A stretch of 64,000 nucleotides of DNA from Sporosarcina sp. P33 (GCF_002077155.1 NZ_CP015027.1:620001-684000), one strand, 5' to 3'. Shown: positions 43,907 to 53,077, counted from the stretch's first letter. The notes: generated by a model not told the origin, from the letters alone. Program-made: numbers and translations.

Positions 43907-45034
43907 CTATTTTCTGGATTGGAATGCTAATTCAATGGCTGCAGTCAGGATTTCAACACCCGTTGCCAGCGCATCCTGATTAAAGGTCATTTGCGGATGA
44001 TGAAGCCCCGGCGTTAAGCCGCAGCCAAGCCCCAGCATTGTACTTTTGACCGACGGACGATGCACCGAGTAAAAATGAAAATCTTCTCCCCCCGGCGTAA
44101 CGATCGTGCGAATCATCCGCTCTTCGCCAACTACTTTAGTGATCGCCTGCGCCATCAGCTCTTCGGCATCTGAATCTACTTCCGCCGCCACCATTTCGGC
44201 CATCACTTCATAATCAATTTGCACATCATACTGTCCGGCGACAGCGCGGATGACCCGCTCCACCTTTTCATACAGTTCTTCCATCACACTGTTTTCTTGC
44301 GCACGTAAATCCAGACTGAACTTTGCGTTCCCCGGAATAATATTCGCAGAGTCGCCTCCCGCCTGAAACATCGTCATCTTTGCAGTATGGGAAATCACCG
44401 GATTACAATGAATGGACTGCAGACCGCTGACTAATGAAGCCCCGACTTCAATGGCATTTTTCCCTTGATGAGGCCGCGCGCCATGTGCGTCCGTTCCTTT
44501 TATTGTTCCGCTGATCATTTTCGCCGCGCCATGACGCAAAGATGCGGCAGAGGAGCCGTCATCGAGTTCATCCGCCGCCCGTACGTGCACTCCAAACAGA
44601 TAATCCATATTATCTATAATACCTTGGTCAAGAACCGCCAATGCGCCTTTGCCCTTCTCCTCCGCCGGCTGGAAGAATACTTTCAGCGTTCCCTTCTTTG
44701 GAATGCCTCGCTCTTTCGCCAGCAATAGTGCGCCGATTCCCATCGTCATATGACCATCATGGCCGCATGAATGATTCGCCTGATAGACGCCATCCACTTC
44801 CTGCCACAGCGCATCAATATCTGTGCGTAAGCCAACTACCGGACTGCCTTCGCCAAGCGTTACCGACAGCCCCGTCATACCGTCAAATAAAGAAACCGTA
44901 AATCCTTCACCTTCCAAAAACTCCTGCAAATATCTTGTTGTCCCAGTTTCCTGCCAGCTGACTTCAGGATGACTGTGCAAATATGTAAACACTTGATCTA
45001 ATTTCGGTTTCAGCAGCTGTATCTGTTCTCTCAT
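43907..45034 (-). CDS. M20-family amidohydrolase (N-acyl amino acid hydrolase)
   Basis: A 375-aa metallohydrolase: metal ligands in HSCGHDGHMTMGIGA and QPAEEKGKGA, the dimerisation domain with GTDAHGARPHQGKNAIE, and the C-terminal VTPGGEDFHFYS. First gene of the three-gene operon, 11 bp before the GNAT gene. In the known pathway an L-specific desuccinylase of this family completes D- to L-amino acid conversion. Related aminoacylases and carboxypeptidases are alternatives on sequence alone. Confidence 0.86.
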   Translation of the reverse strand: MREQIQLLKPKLDQVFTYLHSHPEVSWQETGTTRYLQEFLEGEGFTVSLFDGMTGLSVTLGEGSPVVGLRTDIDALWQEVDGVYQANHSCGHDGHMTMGIGALLLAKERGIPKKGTLKVFFQPAEEKGKGALAVLDQGIIDNMDYLFGVHVRAADELDDGSSAASLRHGAAKMISGTIKGTDAHGARPHQGKNAIEVGASLVSGLQSIHCNPVISHTAKMTMFQAGGDSANIIPGNAKFSLDLRAQENSVMEELYEKVERVIRAVAGQYDVQIDYEVMAEMVAAEVDSDAEELMAQAITKVVGEERMIRTIVTPGGEDFHFYSVHRPSVKSTMLGLGCGLTPGLHHPQMTFNQDALATGVEILTAAIELAFQSRK

Positions 45035-45100
45035 CCAAATACCCCCTTAGTAACTTTCAGGTTATGCAGTGCCGACTGTTACTACCCAACAATTCTAACA

Positions 45101-45141
45101 TAAAAAAGACTCCCCTATCACATCGCGTGAAGGGAAGTCTT
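45101..45141 (-). terminator. ctaB terminator
   Basis: Minus-strand AAGACTTCCCT / AGGGGAGTCTT with a T run; the loop contains CACGCGATGTG. Confidence 0.8.
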
Positions 45142-45154
45142 ATGCGCTATTCAA

Positions 45155-46066
45155 TTAAAATGTCCAGAGAATCATCATGCCGAATAATAACGTCATGTAG
45201 TTTACTGAGTATAAAAACATGAAATTGGCCCACTTGTAGTCATCTTTTGCATAAAAACCATAGACGCTTGCCGCAATATAGCCGATATTCATGAGTGTCG
45301 CAATCGAAATAAATGCCGTGCCGAACATCGTCAATAAAAACGGCAAAGGCAATAAGCACATAACATATACAAGCATTTGGCGTTTCGTGAATTCAAAACC
45401 GTAGACAACGGGGAGCATAGCGACATTTGCCGCACTGTAATCTTTATACTTCTTCATGGCAATCGCAAAAGTATGCGGCATTTGCCAAATGAACAAGATC
45501 ACACATAATACAATCGGCACTACATGATTCGCCGGCGTAATTGCAGCCCAGCCAATCAATGGCGTTACCGCCCCCGACACACTGCCAATTACCGTATTTA
45601 ATGTATATTTACGTTTAGACCACATCGTATAGGGTATTACATACGTAAACCATCCGATGAATGCATAAATCGCAGCTTCAAATGTAGTGAATAACAGCAA
45701 TACCATTCCAATCGCCGACAACACCAAGCCGATATTCAATACAGTTTTTAAAGCGAAGCTTCCAGTTACAGTCGGACGCTGTTTCGTTCTTTCCATTACC
45801 TTGTCTATATCGGAATCAAACCAGTTATTCATTACAAGCGCACCGGCAACCAGCAGCGTGCTGCCGATCATAGTCAGCCAGAACACACTCCAGTTCCCCG
45901 TGAGTGTCATGCCCGAAAAATGCAGCGCCAGCCAAAACCCCGCAAAAACCGGCAAAATATTTGCAATAAGTACAGGTCCTTTGACTAAAAATTTAATATC
46001 CGAGAAGAAGGTAGACGCCGAGCGGCTTTCTGAAGTGCCCGATACAATATGAGCTTCTTTCGTCAT
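45155..46066 (-). CDS. ctaB: protoheme IX farnesyltransferase (heme O synthase)
   Basis: Adds farnesyl to heme B to make heme O for heme-copper oxidases. A 303-aa UbiA-family protein with about nine membrane helices and the two prenyl-diphosphate/Mg motifs: NNWFDSDIDKVMERTKQRP and the segment YKDYSAANVAMLPVVYG. ATG at 46066 follows AAGGAG by eleven bases. It is separated from the other cta genes; a CtaM/YozB-like gene lies 7 kb away at 53094. Confidence 0.95.
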   Translation of the reverse strand: MTKEAHIVSGTSESRSASTFFSDIKFLVKGPVLIANILPVFAGFWLALHFSGMTLTGNWSVFWLTMIGSTLLVAGALVMNNWFDSDIDKVMERTKQRPTVTGSFALKTVLNIGLVLSAIGMVLLLFTTFEAAIYAFIGWFTYVIPYTMWSKRKYTLNTVIGSVSGAVTPLIGWAAITPANHVVPIVLCVILFIWQMPHTFAIAMKKYKDYSAANVAMLPVVYGFEFTKRQMLVYVMCLLPLPFLLTMFGTAFISIATLMNIGYIAASVYGFYAKDDYKWANFMFLYSVNYMTLLFGMMILWTF

Positions 46067-46614
46067 AGAGTTCCGTTCTCCTTTTACGTTACATTTCATT
46101 TATGTTTCTATTGGTACTTCTAACTATATCATTTTCTTAAATACAAAATCAAAAAAACATGATAATTCCTTACAAACTGTTACAGAACTTTGTCTGTACA
46201 GCAGTATACCATGAAAGCACTGACAAATTTACTTGCTCTTTTTGTCAGTAAATGACTGAACATCAGTACGTCAACTTCCCCTATTATTCGACATAAGGAA
46301 ATCCTATACCCCTTATAGGATAACGCCTTCATGTATACACCTGTGAAAGGTGCACCCAGCTTACTGTATTCATCACAAAATCATATAAAAAACGCTTTCA
46401 AAAGCCCATAGAATCAGTAGTTTTCTAAATAATTAAATTGATATTAATTTAATTATCCTGTAAACTTGTGTAATGGTATCGCGAAAAAAGAATGATGGTT
46501 TTTCCTTGATCTCTTCATTCGCCCTATTCTTTTACTTGTGGCGTTTTTTAAGAGATCCACGAAAAAAACAGCATTTCGTGATGAAAAAATATATAGTAGA
46601 AGGGGTTTGATTTT
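46067..46614. other. Intergenic region between ctaB and the glycine-betaine transporter
   Basis: 548 bp, AT-rich. One short hairpin ATCCTATA / TATAGGAT at 46301-46321 stands out. No gene, riboswitch or clear promoter was identified. Confidence 0.55.
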
Positions 46615-47607
46615 TTGAGAAAATTTATGATGTTTTTCTCCATTTTCACATTACTGCTTTTAACAGCCTGCGGTAATAGCGCCAGCAAAGATTCTATCAG
46701 CGTAATCAAACTGGCAGATGCAGGATGGGACAGTATGCGTGTGCATAACAGCATTGCACAAATCATCTTAGAAGAAGGCTACGGATACGATACTGAAATA
46801 GTAAATGGTACATCTACTGCTGTGTTTCAGGCATTACAGCAAGGGGATATTCAAGTCATGACGGAGGTCTGGTCTGAAAACCTTGGTGAAGCGTATACAA
46901 AAGCTATTGATAACGGCGACATTGTAGACGTTGCAACAAACTTCGACGATAATGCGCAAGGTTTATATGTTCCGACATACGTCATAAAAGGTGATACCGA
47001 GCGCGGAATCGAAGCAACTGCACCCGATTTGAAAACTGTGAAAGATTTGGAGAAGTATCCTGAACTGTTCAAAGATCCTGAAGATCCTAAAAAGGGCCGG
47101 ATTATCGGCGCACCTTCAAGCTGGGTAGTCAGCAAACACTTAGAGGAAAAGATAAAAACATACGGCCTGGACAAAACATTTACGTACTTGGCTCCAGGTT
47201 CAGACTCATCTATCGTGGCGGATTTGGCAAGCGCATACAAAAAGGGTGAGCCATGGGTCGGCTACTATTGGTCCCCTACTTGGGTCACTGCTTCCTACGA
47301 CTTAACATTACTGGAAGACGAGCCTTTTGATGAAGCTGTCTGGGAAGAAAATAAAGGCACTGAATTCCCTCCAAATGATGTCGTGGTCGCTGTCCATAAA
47401 GATTTAGAAACACAAGCTCCTGAAGTCGTCGAGTTCTTCAAACATTATGAAACGAGCAACGACTTAACAGAAGAAGCATTAAATTATATGGGCGAACATG
47501 AAGCGAACCCTGCTGACACTGCAAAGTGGTTTATGAAAGAACATGAAGATCTCTGGACTTCATGGGTGCCTGAAGATATTGCAGAGAAAGTAAAAGCAGC
47601 ACTGTAA
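46615..47607 (+). CDS. Glycine-betaine-type ABC transporter substrate-binding lipoprotein
   Basis: A 330-aa extracytoplasmic binding protein. The signal peptide ends in the lipobox LLTAC (Cys at about 19). The OpuAC/ProX domain follows: IKLADAGWDSMRVHNSIAQ, VMTEVWSENLG, APSSWVVSK, and GYYWSPTW with Trp/Tyr residues that in relatives form an aromatic cage for the quaternary ammonium. TTG at 46615 follows AAGGGG by nine bases. First gene of a transporter set; a terminator separates it from the permease, which may allow more binding protein to be made. Confidence 0.92.
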   Translation: MRKFMMFFSIFTLLLLTACGNSASKDSISVIKLADAGWDSMRVHNSIAQIILEEGYGYDTEIVNGTSTAVFQALQQGDIQVMTEVWSENLGEAYTKAIDNGDIVDVATNFDDNAQGLYVPTYVIKGDTERGIEATAPDLKTVKDLEKYPELFKDPEDPKKGRIIGAPSSWVVSKHLEEKIKTYGLDKTFTYLAPGSDSSIVADLASAYKKGEPWVGYYWSPTWVTASYDLTLLEDEPFDEAVWEENKGTEFPPNDVVVAVHKDLETQAPEVVEFFKHYETSNDLTEEALNYMGEHEANPADTAKWFMKEHEDLWTSWVPEDIAEKVKAAL

Positions 47608-47621
47608 GAATCATAGAATTC

Positions 47622-47653
47622 GGGGTGGCAGCAATCCGCTCCGCCCCTTTTTT
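47622..47653 (+). terminator. Intra-operon terminator after the binding-protein gene
   Basis: GGGGTGG / CCGCCCC stem with a T run, between the binding protein and the permease genes; partial read-through is presumably needed. Confidence 0.75.
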
Positions 47654-47688
47654 ATTTTAGAAAATTATAAGCAGAGAAAGAGAGGGAC

Positions 47689-47708
47689 AAGCTAGTACGG
47701 CCTAGCTT
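47689..47708 (+). promoter_or_regulatory. Hairpin between ribosome binding site and permease start
   Basis: AAGCTAG / CTAGCTT with loop TACGGC lies between GAGAGGGA (47680-47687) and the start codon. The linear distance from the GGG to ATG 47716 is 29 bases; folding the 20-nt hairpin brings this to about nine, a normal spacing. Confidence 0.5.
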
Positions 47709-47715
47709 ATTGCCT

Positions 47716-48576
47716 ATGAATGAATTCCCCAATATTAGAATACCTGTAGGAGATTACGTGGAAAAGTTTATCGATTTTCTTGCGATGAACTTCGGCTGGC
47801 TGTTTGATTTTATCTTCACTATTGCTTCCACGACGATCCGTACTATTGAAACAACTTTACTGGCTACACCTTGGTGGGTCATCATGATTGTGGTGTTCCT
47901 ACTCGGCTGGTATTTTAACACTATTCTCAGCGGACTCATGTTTGCTGCATTTATCTTTTTGATTGGCTCCTTCGATTTATGGGCCGATACGATGACAACT
48001 GTTGCGATTATCGTAATCTCTGTTGTCCTTTCCCTTGCTATCGGTATTCCGGTCGGGATTCTGATGGCGTTCAGCAAAACATTTTCTGTCATAATGCGTC
48101 CGTTGTTGGATGCTATGCAGACGATGCCAACGTTCGTTTATTTAATTCCCGTTATTTTCTTCTTCCCGCTCGGGAACGTACCCGCAATTATCGCGACTAT
48201 CATTTACGCATTGCCGCCTGTTATTCGTTTAACAGAACTCGGAATCCGAAATGTAGACTCCGAAGTCATTGAATCAGCAGAGTCTTTCGGATCTTCCAGA
48301 AATCAAATGTTAGTCAAAGTACAGCTGCCGCAAGCACTGCCGACTATGATGGCAGGGATTAACCAAACCACTATGATGGCTTTGTCCATGGCTGTTGTCG
48401 GTTCCATGGTCGGAGCTCACGGTTTAGGGGAGCGCGTACTGTACTCAATTAACCAAATTAATATTTCATTAGGATTTGAAGCAGGAATCAGTATCGTATT
48501 CCTGGCGATTATTATTGACCGTCTGACAAACGGAGTGGCTGAACGCCTACAAAGTACAGGGAGGAGATCAGCATGA
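47716..48576 (+). CDS. Glycine-betaine/proline ABC transporter permease
   Basis: A 286-aa inner-membrane permease of the ProW/OpuAB type with about six helices and the cytoplasmic coupling motif [30 protein letters not shown] (EAA loop). The N terminus has [18 protein letters not shown] as in OpuAB. ATG at 47716 is chosen with the hairpin-shortened ribosome binding site; TTG two codons before is possible. It overlaps the ATPase gene by four bases (ATGA). Confidence 0.92.
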   Translation: MNEFPNIRIPVGDYVEKFIDFLAMNFGWLFDFIFTIASTTIRTIETTLLATPWWVIMIVVFLLGWYFNTILSGLMFAAFIFLIGSFDLWADTMTTVAIIVISVVLSLAIGIPVGILMAFSKTFSVIMRPLLDAMQTMPTFVYLIPVIFFFPLGNVPAIIATIIYALPPVIRLTELGIRNVDSEVIESAESFGSSRNQMLVKVQLPQALPTMMAGINQTTMMALSMAVVGSMVGAHGLGERVLYSINQINISLGFEAGISIVFLAIIIDRLTNGVAERLQSTGRRSA

Positions 48577-49810
48577 CCGTTAAAATCAAAGTAGAGAATG
48601 TCACCAAGATTTTTGGTCCCCGCCCCAAGAGAGTTGTACCTTTAATTGAAAAAGGTGCTTCCAAACGGGAAATCCTTGATAAAACTGGACATACAGTAGG
48701 TGTCTACAACGCCAATATGGAAATTATGGAAGGCGAAACGTTCGTTATTATGGGCTTGTCAGGCAGCGGTAAGTGTCTACCCTGATCCGGTGCTTCAACA
48801 TGCTGAACAGGCCGACATCAGGTGCAATTTATGTAGATGGAGAAAATATTGTTAAATACAATAAAGAACAGCTGAAGTTCTTCCGTCAGAAAAAAATTGC
48901 GATGGTTTTCCAGCATTTCGGTTTATTCAGCCATAGAACGGTAATGGAGAATATTGAATACGGTCTGGAAATTCGCGGTTTGTCGAAAAATGAACGACGG
49001 GCTATAGCGCAAAAGCATATTGATACAGTCGGTTTGAAAGGCTATGAAAATCAATATCCTGATGAATTGTCGGGCGGTATGCGCCAGCGTGTAGGGATTG
49101 CGCGTGCATTGACGAATGATCCCGATATCCTGCTGATGGACGAGCCTTTCAGCGCGCTCGATCCGCTCATCCGCAGAGAAATGCAGATGGAGCTTCTTGA
49201 TATTCAAACGCGTCTGCAAAAGACCATCATCTTTATTACACACGATGTCAACGAAGCATTCCGCATTGGAGACCGTGTAGCGGTAATGAAAGACGGCAAC
49301 GTAGAGCAGGTCGGCACTCCCGAAGAGTTATTGGAAACGCCGGCGAATGATTATATTATCGATTTCACACGTGAAATTGACCGTTCAAAAGTTCTTCAGG
49401 CTGAAAATATCATGTCTAAACCGTTAAGTGTCATGAACGGAAAAGACGGTTTGCATGTAGCGATTAAAAACATGGAAGAACACGGTATTTCCAGTGTCTT
49501 CATCACAAACCGCGAACGGCAGCTGCTTGGGCTAGTGACGATTGACGCTGCCATCGAAGGTGTGAGAATGAAAAAAACATTGGATGAGGTCATGACGACA
49601 GACGTCTTAACCGCAAAACCAGAAGAATATGTACAGGACATTATTCCGCGGGTATTGGGTTCTAAGTATCCGCTCGTCGTAGTAGATGAAACGAATCGAA
49701 TTGAAGGTATAATTTTACGCGTTCATGTACTTTCGAGCATTATCAGCAATCCAGCTAATGATCACGCTGATCCGATGGAAGCGGAAGACACAGCAACTGT
49801 ATCTGAATAA
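48573..49810 (+). pseudogene. Glycine-betaine/proline ABC transporter ATPase, frameshifted in Walker A
   Basis: The first frame (48573-48785) reads [13 protein letters not shown] to GLSGSGK and then stops; the second (from 48773) continues [16 protein letters not shown] through Q-loop AMVFQHFGLF, signature LSGGMRQRVGIARAL, Walker B LLMDEPFSALDP, and two CBS domains at the C terminus. The break is at AAGTGTCTACC, where AAGTCTACC would read KST; a 2-bp GT repeat is extra. The Walker A Lys and Ser are split, so neither product should bind ATP. Read as one gene, 412 codons, it is a normal OpuAA/ProV. Confidence 0.88.
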
Positions 49811-49855
49811 AAAACAGGGAAGAATGGATGACAATCCGCTCTTCCCTGTTTTTTA
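49809..49855 (+). terminator. Bidirectional terminator between the transporter and cobT
   Basis: AAAACAGGGAAGA / TCTTCCCTGTTTT type stem (AACAGGGAAGA pairs with CTCTTCCCTGTT) with A run before and T run after. Confidence 0.85.
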
Positions 49856-50893
49856 TTCGTTCTTTCCCGAAACGCCCGCACTTTCAAATGTCGCCATTTC
49901 GTTGACCATTCGGACTGCTGACTGAATAACACTGTACGCAACCGCCGCCCCCGTCCCTTCACCTAACCGCATATCGAGCGAAAGAACCGGTTTCTTACCC
50001 AAATATTCAAAAGCCTTTTGGTGGCCCGGCTCCATTGATTGATGGCCAAGCAGCATATACCCCGCCGCACCTTCACTGATCGTCTCCGCCGCACAAGCCG
50101 CTGCAGTAGAGATAAAGCCGTCCAGAATGACGGGTATACGCTTAGACGCCGCCGCGAGCATTGCCCCTGACATAGCTGCCAGTTCCAGCCCGCCCACCTT
50201 ACGCAGGACATCATAGCCGTCAGAAGCGACAGGCTGATGACGGTTTAACGCCTCCCGGACAACGGTAATTTTGTGCAGATGCTGTTCGGATGAAATTCCT
50301 GTACCGTAGCCGACAAGTTCTGCCGGATCAATTCCTGTGATGGCCGCTACAACGGCACTGCTTGTCGTCGTATTGCCGATTCCGACTTCTCCGACAACCA
50401 GGCAATCCACACCTTTTTCGAACAGGACAAGCGCCTCTTCAAAGCCCATTGATATTGCCTTTTCCACTTCTTCTTGCGTCATTGCTTCCCTATGCAGAAA
50501 ATTATCCGTCCCCTGGCGGATCTTGCGGTCAAGCACCGGCTCCGTAAATGCAGCTCCCATGACGCCTACGTCCACTAAAGTAAATTCAGCTTGCTGCTGT
50601 CTGCCGAAAACATTGATTGCTGCACCGCCTCCTGCCATATTACTGACCATTTGACGAGTGACTTGCTGCGGAAATGCTGAAATCCCTTCCGCTGTAATTC
50701 CGTGATCGGCAGCAAAAACGAGAATGCCGAGCTGATTTAATACTGGTTTCTTCCGGCCTTGTATTTCAGCTAATGCAATGACGATTTCTTCGAGTTTGCC
50801 CAAGCTTCCAACCGGCTTTGTCAGCGTATCCAGATAAGCTTTCGCTTCCGCTCCCGCCTGCGCATCGAGCGGTGATAGTGTAAACTGCTTCAT
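49853..50893 (-). CDS. cobT: nicotinate-nucleotide--dimethylbenzimidazole phosphoribosyltransferase
   Basis: Makes alpha-ribazole phosphate for the lower ligand of cobalamin. A 346-aa protein with LTKPVGSLGKLEEI, VFAADHGITAEGISAFP, GEVGIGNTTTSSAV, LDGFISTAAA and the C-terminal LDMRLGEGTGAAVA with the catalytic Glu. ATG at 50893 follows GAAGG by seven bases. It stands alone, without cobS, cobU or cobC nearby, so it may serve salvage of cobinamide or benzimidazoles. Consistent with the B12-riboswitch control of metE. Confidence 0.95.
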   Translation of the reverse strand: MKQFTLSPLDAQAGAEAKAYLDTLTKPVGSLGKLEEIVIALAEIQGRKKPVLNQLGILVFAADHGITAEGISAFPQQVTRQMVSNMAGGGAAINVFGRQQQAEFTLVDVGVMGAAFTEPVLDRKIRQGTDNFLHREAMTQEEVEKAISMGFEEALVLFEKGVDCLVVGEVGIGNTTTSSAVVAAITGIDPAELVGYGTGISSEQHLHKITVVREALNRHQPVASDGYDVLRKVGGLELAAMSGAMLAAASKRIPVILDGFISTAAACAAETISEGAAGYMLLGHQSMEPGHQKAFEYLGKKPVLSLDMRLGEGTGAAVAYSVIQSAVRMVNEMATFESAGVSGKNE

Positions 50894-51079
50894 TTCATTA
50901 CCTTCTTTCATGTGTTGAACATCCATTGATCTTAGTTCATTTATCAGTATATCAATAGATACTATAAACTATCTAACTAAAGAATCAGTATGCAAAAAAT
51001 GTCGTTTCCAAGTATACTATAAGCAGCGCACTGATTTATACTGCGCTAAGTAAAATTACTGGTAAAAGGGGCGATACAC

Positions 51080-51580
51080 ATGATCAGCGAAAATCTGGCA
51101 CAGGCATTGAACGAACAGATGAATAACGAGTTTGCAGCGGCACAGACGTATTTATCAATGGCATCTTACTGTGAATACCGCAATTATAGCGGATTCGCAC
51201 ATTTTTATCTTCAGCAGGTAGAAGAAGAGCGCCATCATGCGATGAAAATCTATTCCTATTTGAATGACCGCGGAATTCGTGCAATTATTACAGCAACCCC
51301 GGCTCCGGAAACTTCATTTGACAATTTGGTGCATACATTTGAAGTGGCTTTATTACAAGAAAAAGAAGTGACAAAATCATTTTATAGGATTATGGATTTG
51401 GCATGGGAAGAAAAAGAGCATGCCACCATTTCATTCCTGAACTGGTTCCTTGATGAACAAGTTGAAGAAGAAGCTACATTCGACAGACATATTGAGTACT
51501 TAAAGCGGATTCGTGAAGATAAAAATGCGTTATTTATTTATGAGAAAGAATTGGCAGCACGAACATTTGAGGCAGAATAA
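51080..51580 (+). CDS. ftnA: ferritin
   Basis: A 166-aa non-heme ferritin subunit: four-helix bundle with ferroxidase ligands Glu17 (EQMNNEFAAAQTYL), Glu50/His53 (QVEEERHHAMKIY), Glu94 and Glu127-130 (DEQVEEEATF). It stores iron as a 24-mer. GGGGCG precedes the ATG by six to eight bases. An inverted repeat TAGATA-N8-TATCTA at 50957-50976 lies upstream between cobT and this gene, position compatible with regulation. A terminator follows. Confidence 0.94.
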   Translation: MISENLAQALNEQMNNEFAAAQTYLSMASYCEYRNYSGFAHFYLQQVEEERHHAMKIYSYLNDRGIRAIITATPAPETSFDNLVHTFEVALLQEKEVTKSFYRIMDLAWEEKEHATISFLNWFLDEQVEEEATFDRHIEYLKRIREDKNALFIYEKELAARTFEAE

Positions 51581-51624
51581 AAAACAGGCAAGCTAGCGGT
51601 CTGCTGACCCCTTGCTTGCCTGTT
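51580..51624 (+). terminator. Convergent terminator after ferritin
   Basis: AACAGGCAAG / CTTGCCTGTT stem; it overlaps the 3' end of the small Cys-rich gene on the other strand. Confidence 0.8.
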
Positions 51625-51805
51625 CCATCTCTGTGATTCTGTGCAGACAGCGTTCACAAATACAGTTCTTATACAGGTATTCTTCTGGTATTTGGCGAAA
51701 CACTTCTTGCGGGAATGCTTTCTCCGTACACCAGCAGGTTCCTGTTTCCTTAAACCCGCTGCCGCAGTCATTATTCCCCTGGCAGATTGGACAGGTGTCC
51801 TGCAT
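51593..51805 (-). CDS. Cysteine-rich CWC-family protein
   Basis: A 70-aa protein with eight cysteines in CPICQGNNDC, GTCWCTEK and CICERCLHR, which matches the Cys_rich_CWC small domain and probably binds zinc. Function unknown. AGGGGAG is six bases before the ATG. It is the last of three closely packed minus-strand genes (GTPase, 49-aa membrane protein, this gene), so a joint role is possible. Its 3' end overlaps the ferritin terminator. Confidence 0.82.
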   Translation of the reverse strand: MQDTCPICQGNNDCGSGFKETGTCWCTEKAFPQEVFRQIPEEYLYKNCICERCLHRITEMEQASKGSADR

Positions 51806-51821
51806 AGTATCTCCCCTTGTT

Positions 51822-51971
51822 TTACAGACGGTGCTTGTCCAGCTCGGCCGTTTGTTTTTTTTCTAATTTCTCCACACGTTCTTCCAGTTCTTTATTTCGT
51901 TTCATGCTTTCCATGGAATACAGCCCTGCGAGTAATGCGACCACAAATGTTGCATAGTTAAACCACTCCAT
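51822..51971 (-). CDS. 49-aa membrane/coiled-coil protein
   Basis: A short frame of 49 codons: one membrane helix (WFNYATFVVALLAGLYSM) followed by a charged coiled coil (KRNKELEERVEKLEKKQ). AAAGGGGCGGG lies just upstream of the ATG. It sits 15 bp after the GTPase gene and 16 bp before the Cys-rich gene, same strand, so it is almost certainly part of that operon. The heptad-rich tail suggests a membrane-anchored scaffold. No named family. Confidence 0.7.
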   Translation of the reverse strand: MEWFNYATFVVALLAGLYSMESMKRNKELEERVEKLEKKQTAELDKHRL

Positions 51972-51986
51972 ACAGCCCGCCCCTTT

Positions 51987-52985
51987 TTACTTTTGTTTTT
52001 TCAAAAACGTTTTATACACTTTCTTTAATGTGTCGGGTGTGAGTTCCATATCATTTTCATACATGTATTTGACCGCATAACCGAGCGCTACCGTCATGGA
52101 ACCCGCCACGCTTGCCGCCGCAATCATACCCGCACCGGGAATCACTTTGACAATCTGCCGGAACGCAGTTTTACCGATATTGCCGACGATGGTTGCAATG
52201 ATCAGTTCTTTCGCATGATCTTTCGTAATCGGCTTGCCGTATAATGCGGATAATTTAAGCATAAGCCCTACCTGCAGCGTCGTCAGCGGCACAAAATCAG
52301 CTCCCGGAATAGGCGCTGCACCGATCGCAGCCGCGGATGCACCCGCAGCCAAAATCCAGCGTTTAGCTACGGAAGACTTATCTGCCATATTGGCTGCCAG
52401 CAATAGATCTTTATTAGCCATTTTCAATTGCTGCAAGATTTCCTTTTGTAAAAACTCCATCTGTTCCCCTGTTTTTGAGGAGATCGGAATGACAGGATAG
52501 GCAAACCCAGTATGCTCCAAAATATAGTTCACTAAACTTGGCACGTCATCTGCTGCGTCGATTTTATTTAATACTAAGATGATTTTCTTATTGAGTGTGG
52601 CTATCTTATTTAGTGATTTCAATTCGGTATCTGACAATACTGTGCCTGCTGCATTCAAAAAGAACAGAATGACATCTGCCTGATGATAAAACTTCAATGT
52701 TTCCTGAGAATGCTCCTGATTGATATCATCGAGTCCGGGCGTATCGACGAACAAAATATTCTCCCGGTAATAAAACTTTTTCACTTCCGTCGTTTCCCCT
52801 GGCTGCGCCCCTACTTCCGCCACGTCTTTTTGCATGAGACGATTCAGTGTGGATGATTTCCCTGCATTGACATCTCCAATCATGGCAATCAGTATTTCCT
52901 TCTTTAATTGGTCGTTAATGAGGTCGGATTCCTGTTTAAAGATTTCATCAAATGATTCGTCTGACATAAAGTTCGGTGTTTTCAT
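51987..52985 (-). CDS. Era/dynamin-like GTPase with DUF697 domain
   Basis: A 332-aa protein. GTPase motifs: G1 GDVNAGKSST (about residue 37), G3 DTPGLDD, G4 NKID, and SSKTG as G5. The C-terminal half has hydrophobic helices (ILAAGASAAAIGAAPIPGADFVPL, IVGNIGKTAFRQIVKVIPGAG) as in DUF697/YcjF-type proteins, giving membrane association. ACAGGAAGTG precedes the ATG. Likely a membrane-remodelling or stress GTPase, role unproven. First gene of a three-gene operon. Confidence 0.83.
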   Translation of the reverse strand: MKTPNFMSDESFDEIFKQESDLINDQLKKEILIAMIGDVNAGKSSTLNRLMQKDVAEVGAQPGETTEVKKFYYRENILFVDTPGLDDINQEHSQETLKFYHQADVILFFLNAAGTVLSDTELKSLNKIATLNKKIILVLNKIDAADDVPSLVNYILEHTGFAYPVIPISSKTGEQMEFLQKEILQQLKMANKDLLLAANMADKSSVAKRWILAAGASAAAIGAAPIPGADFVPLTTLQVGLMLKLSALYGKPITKDHAKELIIATIVGNIGKTAFRQIVKVIPGAGMIAAASVAGSMTVALGYAVKYMYENDMELTPDTLKKVYKTFLKKQK

Positions 52986-53034
52986 TGTATCACTTCCTGT
53001 CGTGTAATTTGACTATTCAGATTAAGAGGTTGTG

Positions 53035-53077
53035 AAAAAGAGCATCAGTCATCACCTTCTTCTGACCGATGCTCTTG
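53035..53077 (-). terminator. Terminator of the DUF420 gene
   Basis: Minus-strand AAGAGCATCGGTC / GACTGATGCTCTT stem with T run. Confidence 0.85.

Noticed and set aside
46301-46321. Hairpin as a terminator or riboswitch before the betaine transporter
   Set aside because: Only an 8-bp AT-rich stem without T run or conserved motif; left as a note.
48573-48785. Programmed frameshift in the transporter ATPase
   Set aside because: No slippery heptamer or downstream stimulator is seen; the extra GT in a GTGT sequence is better explained by mutation or sequencing error.
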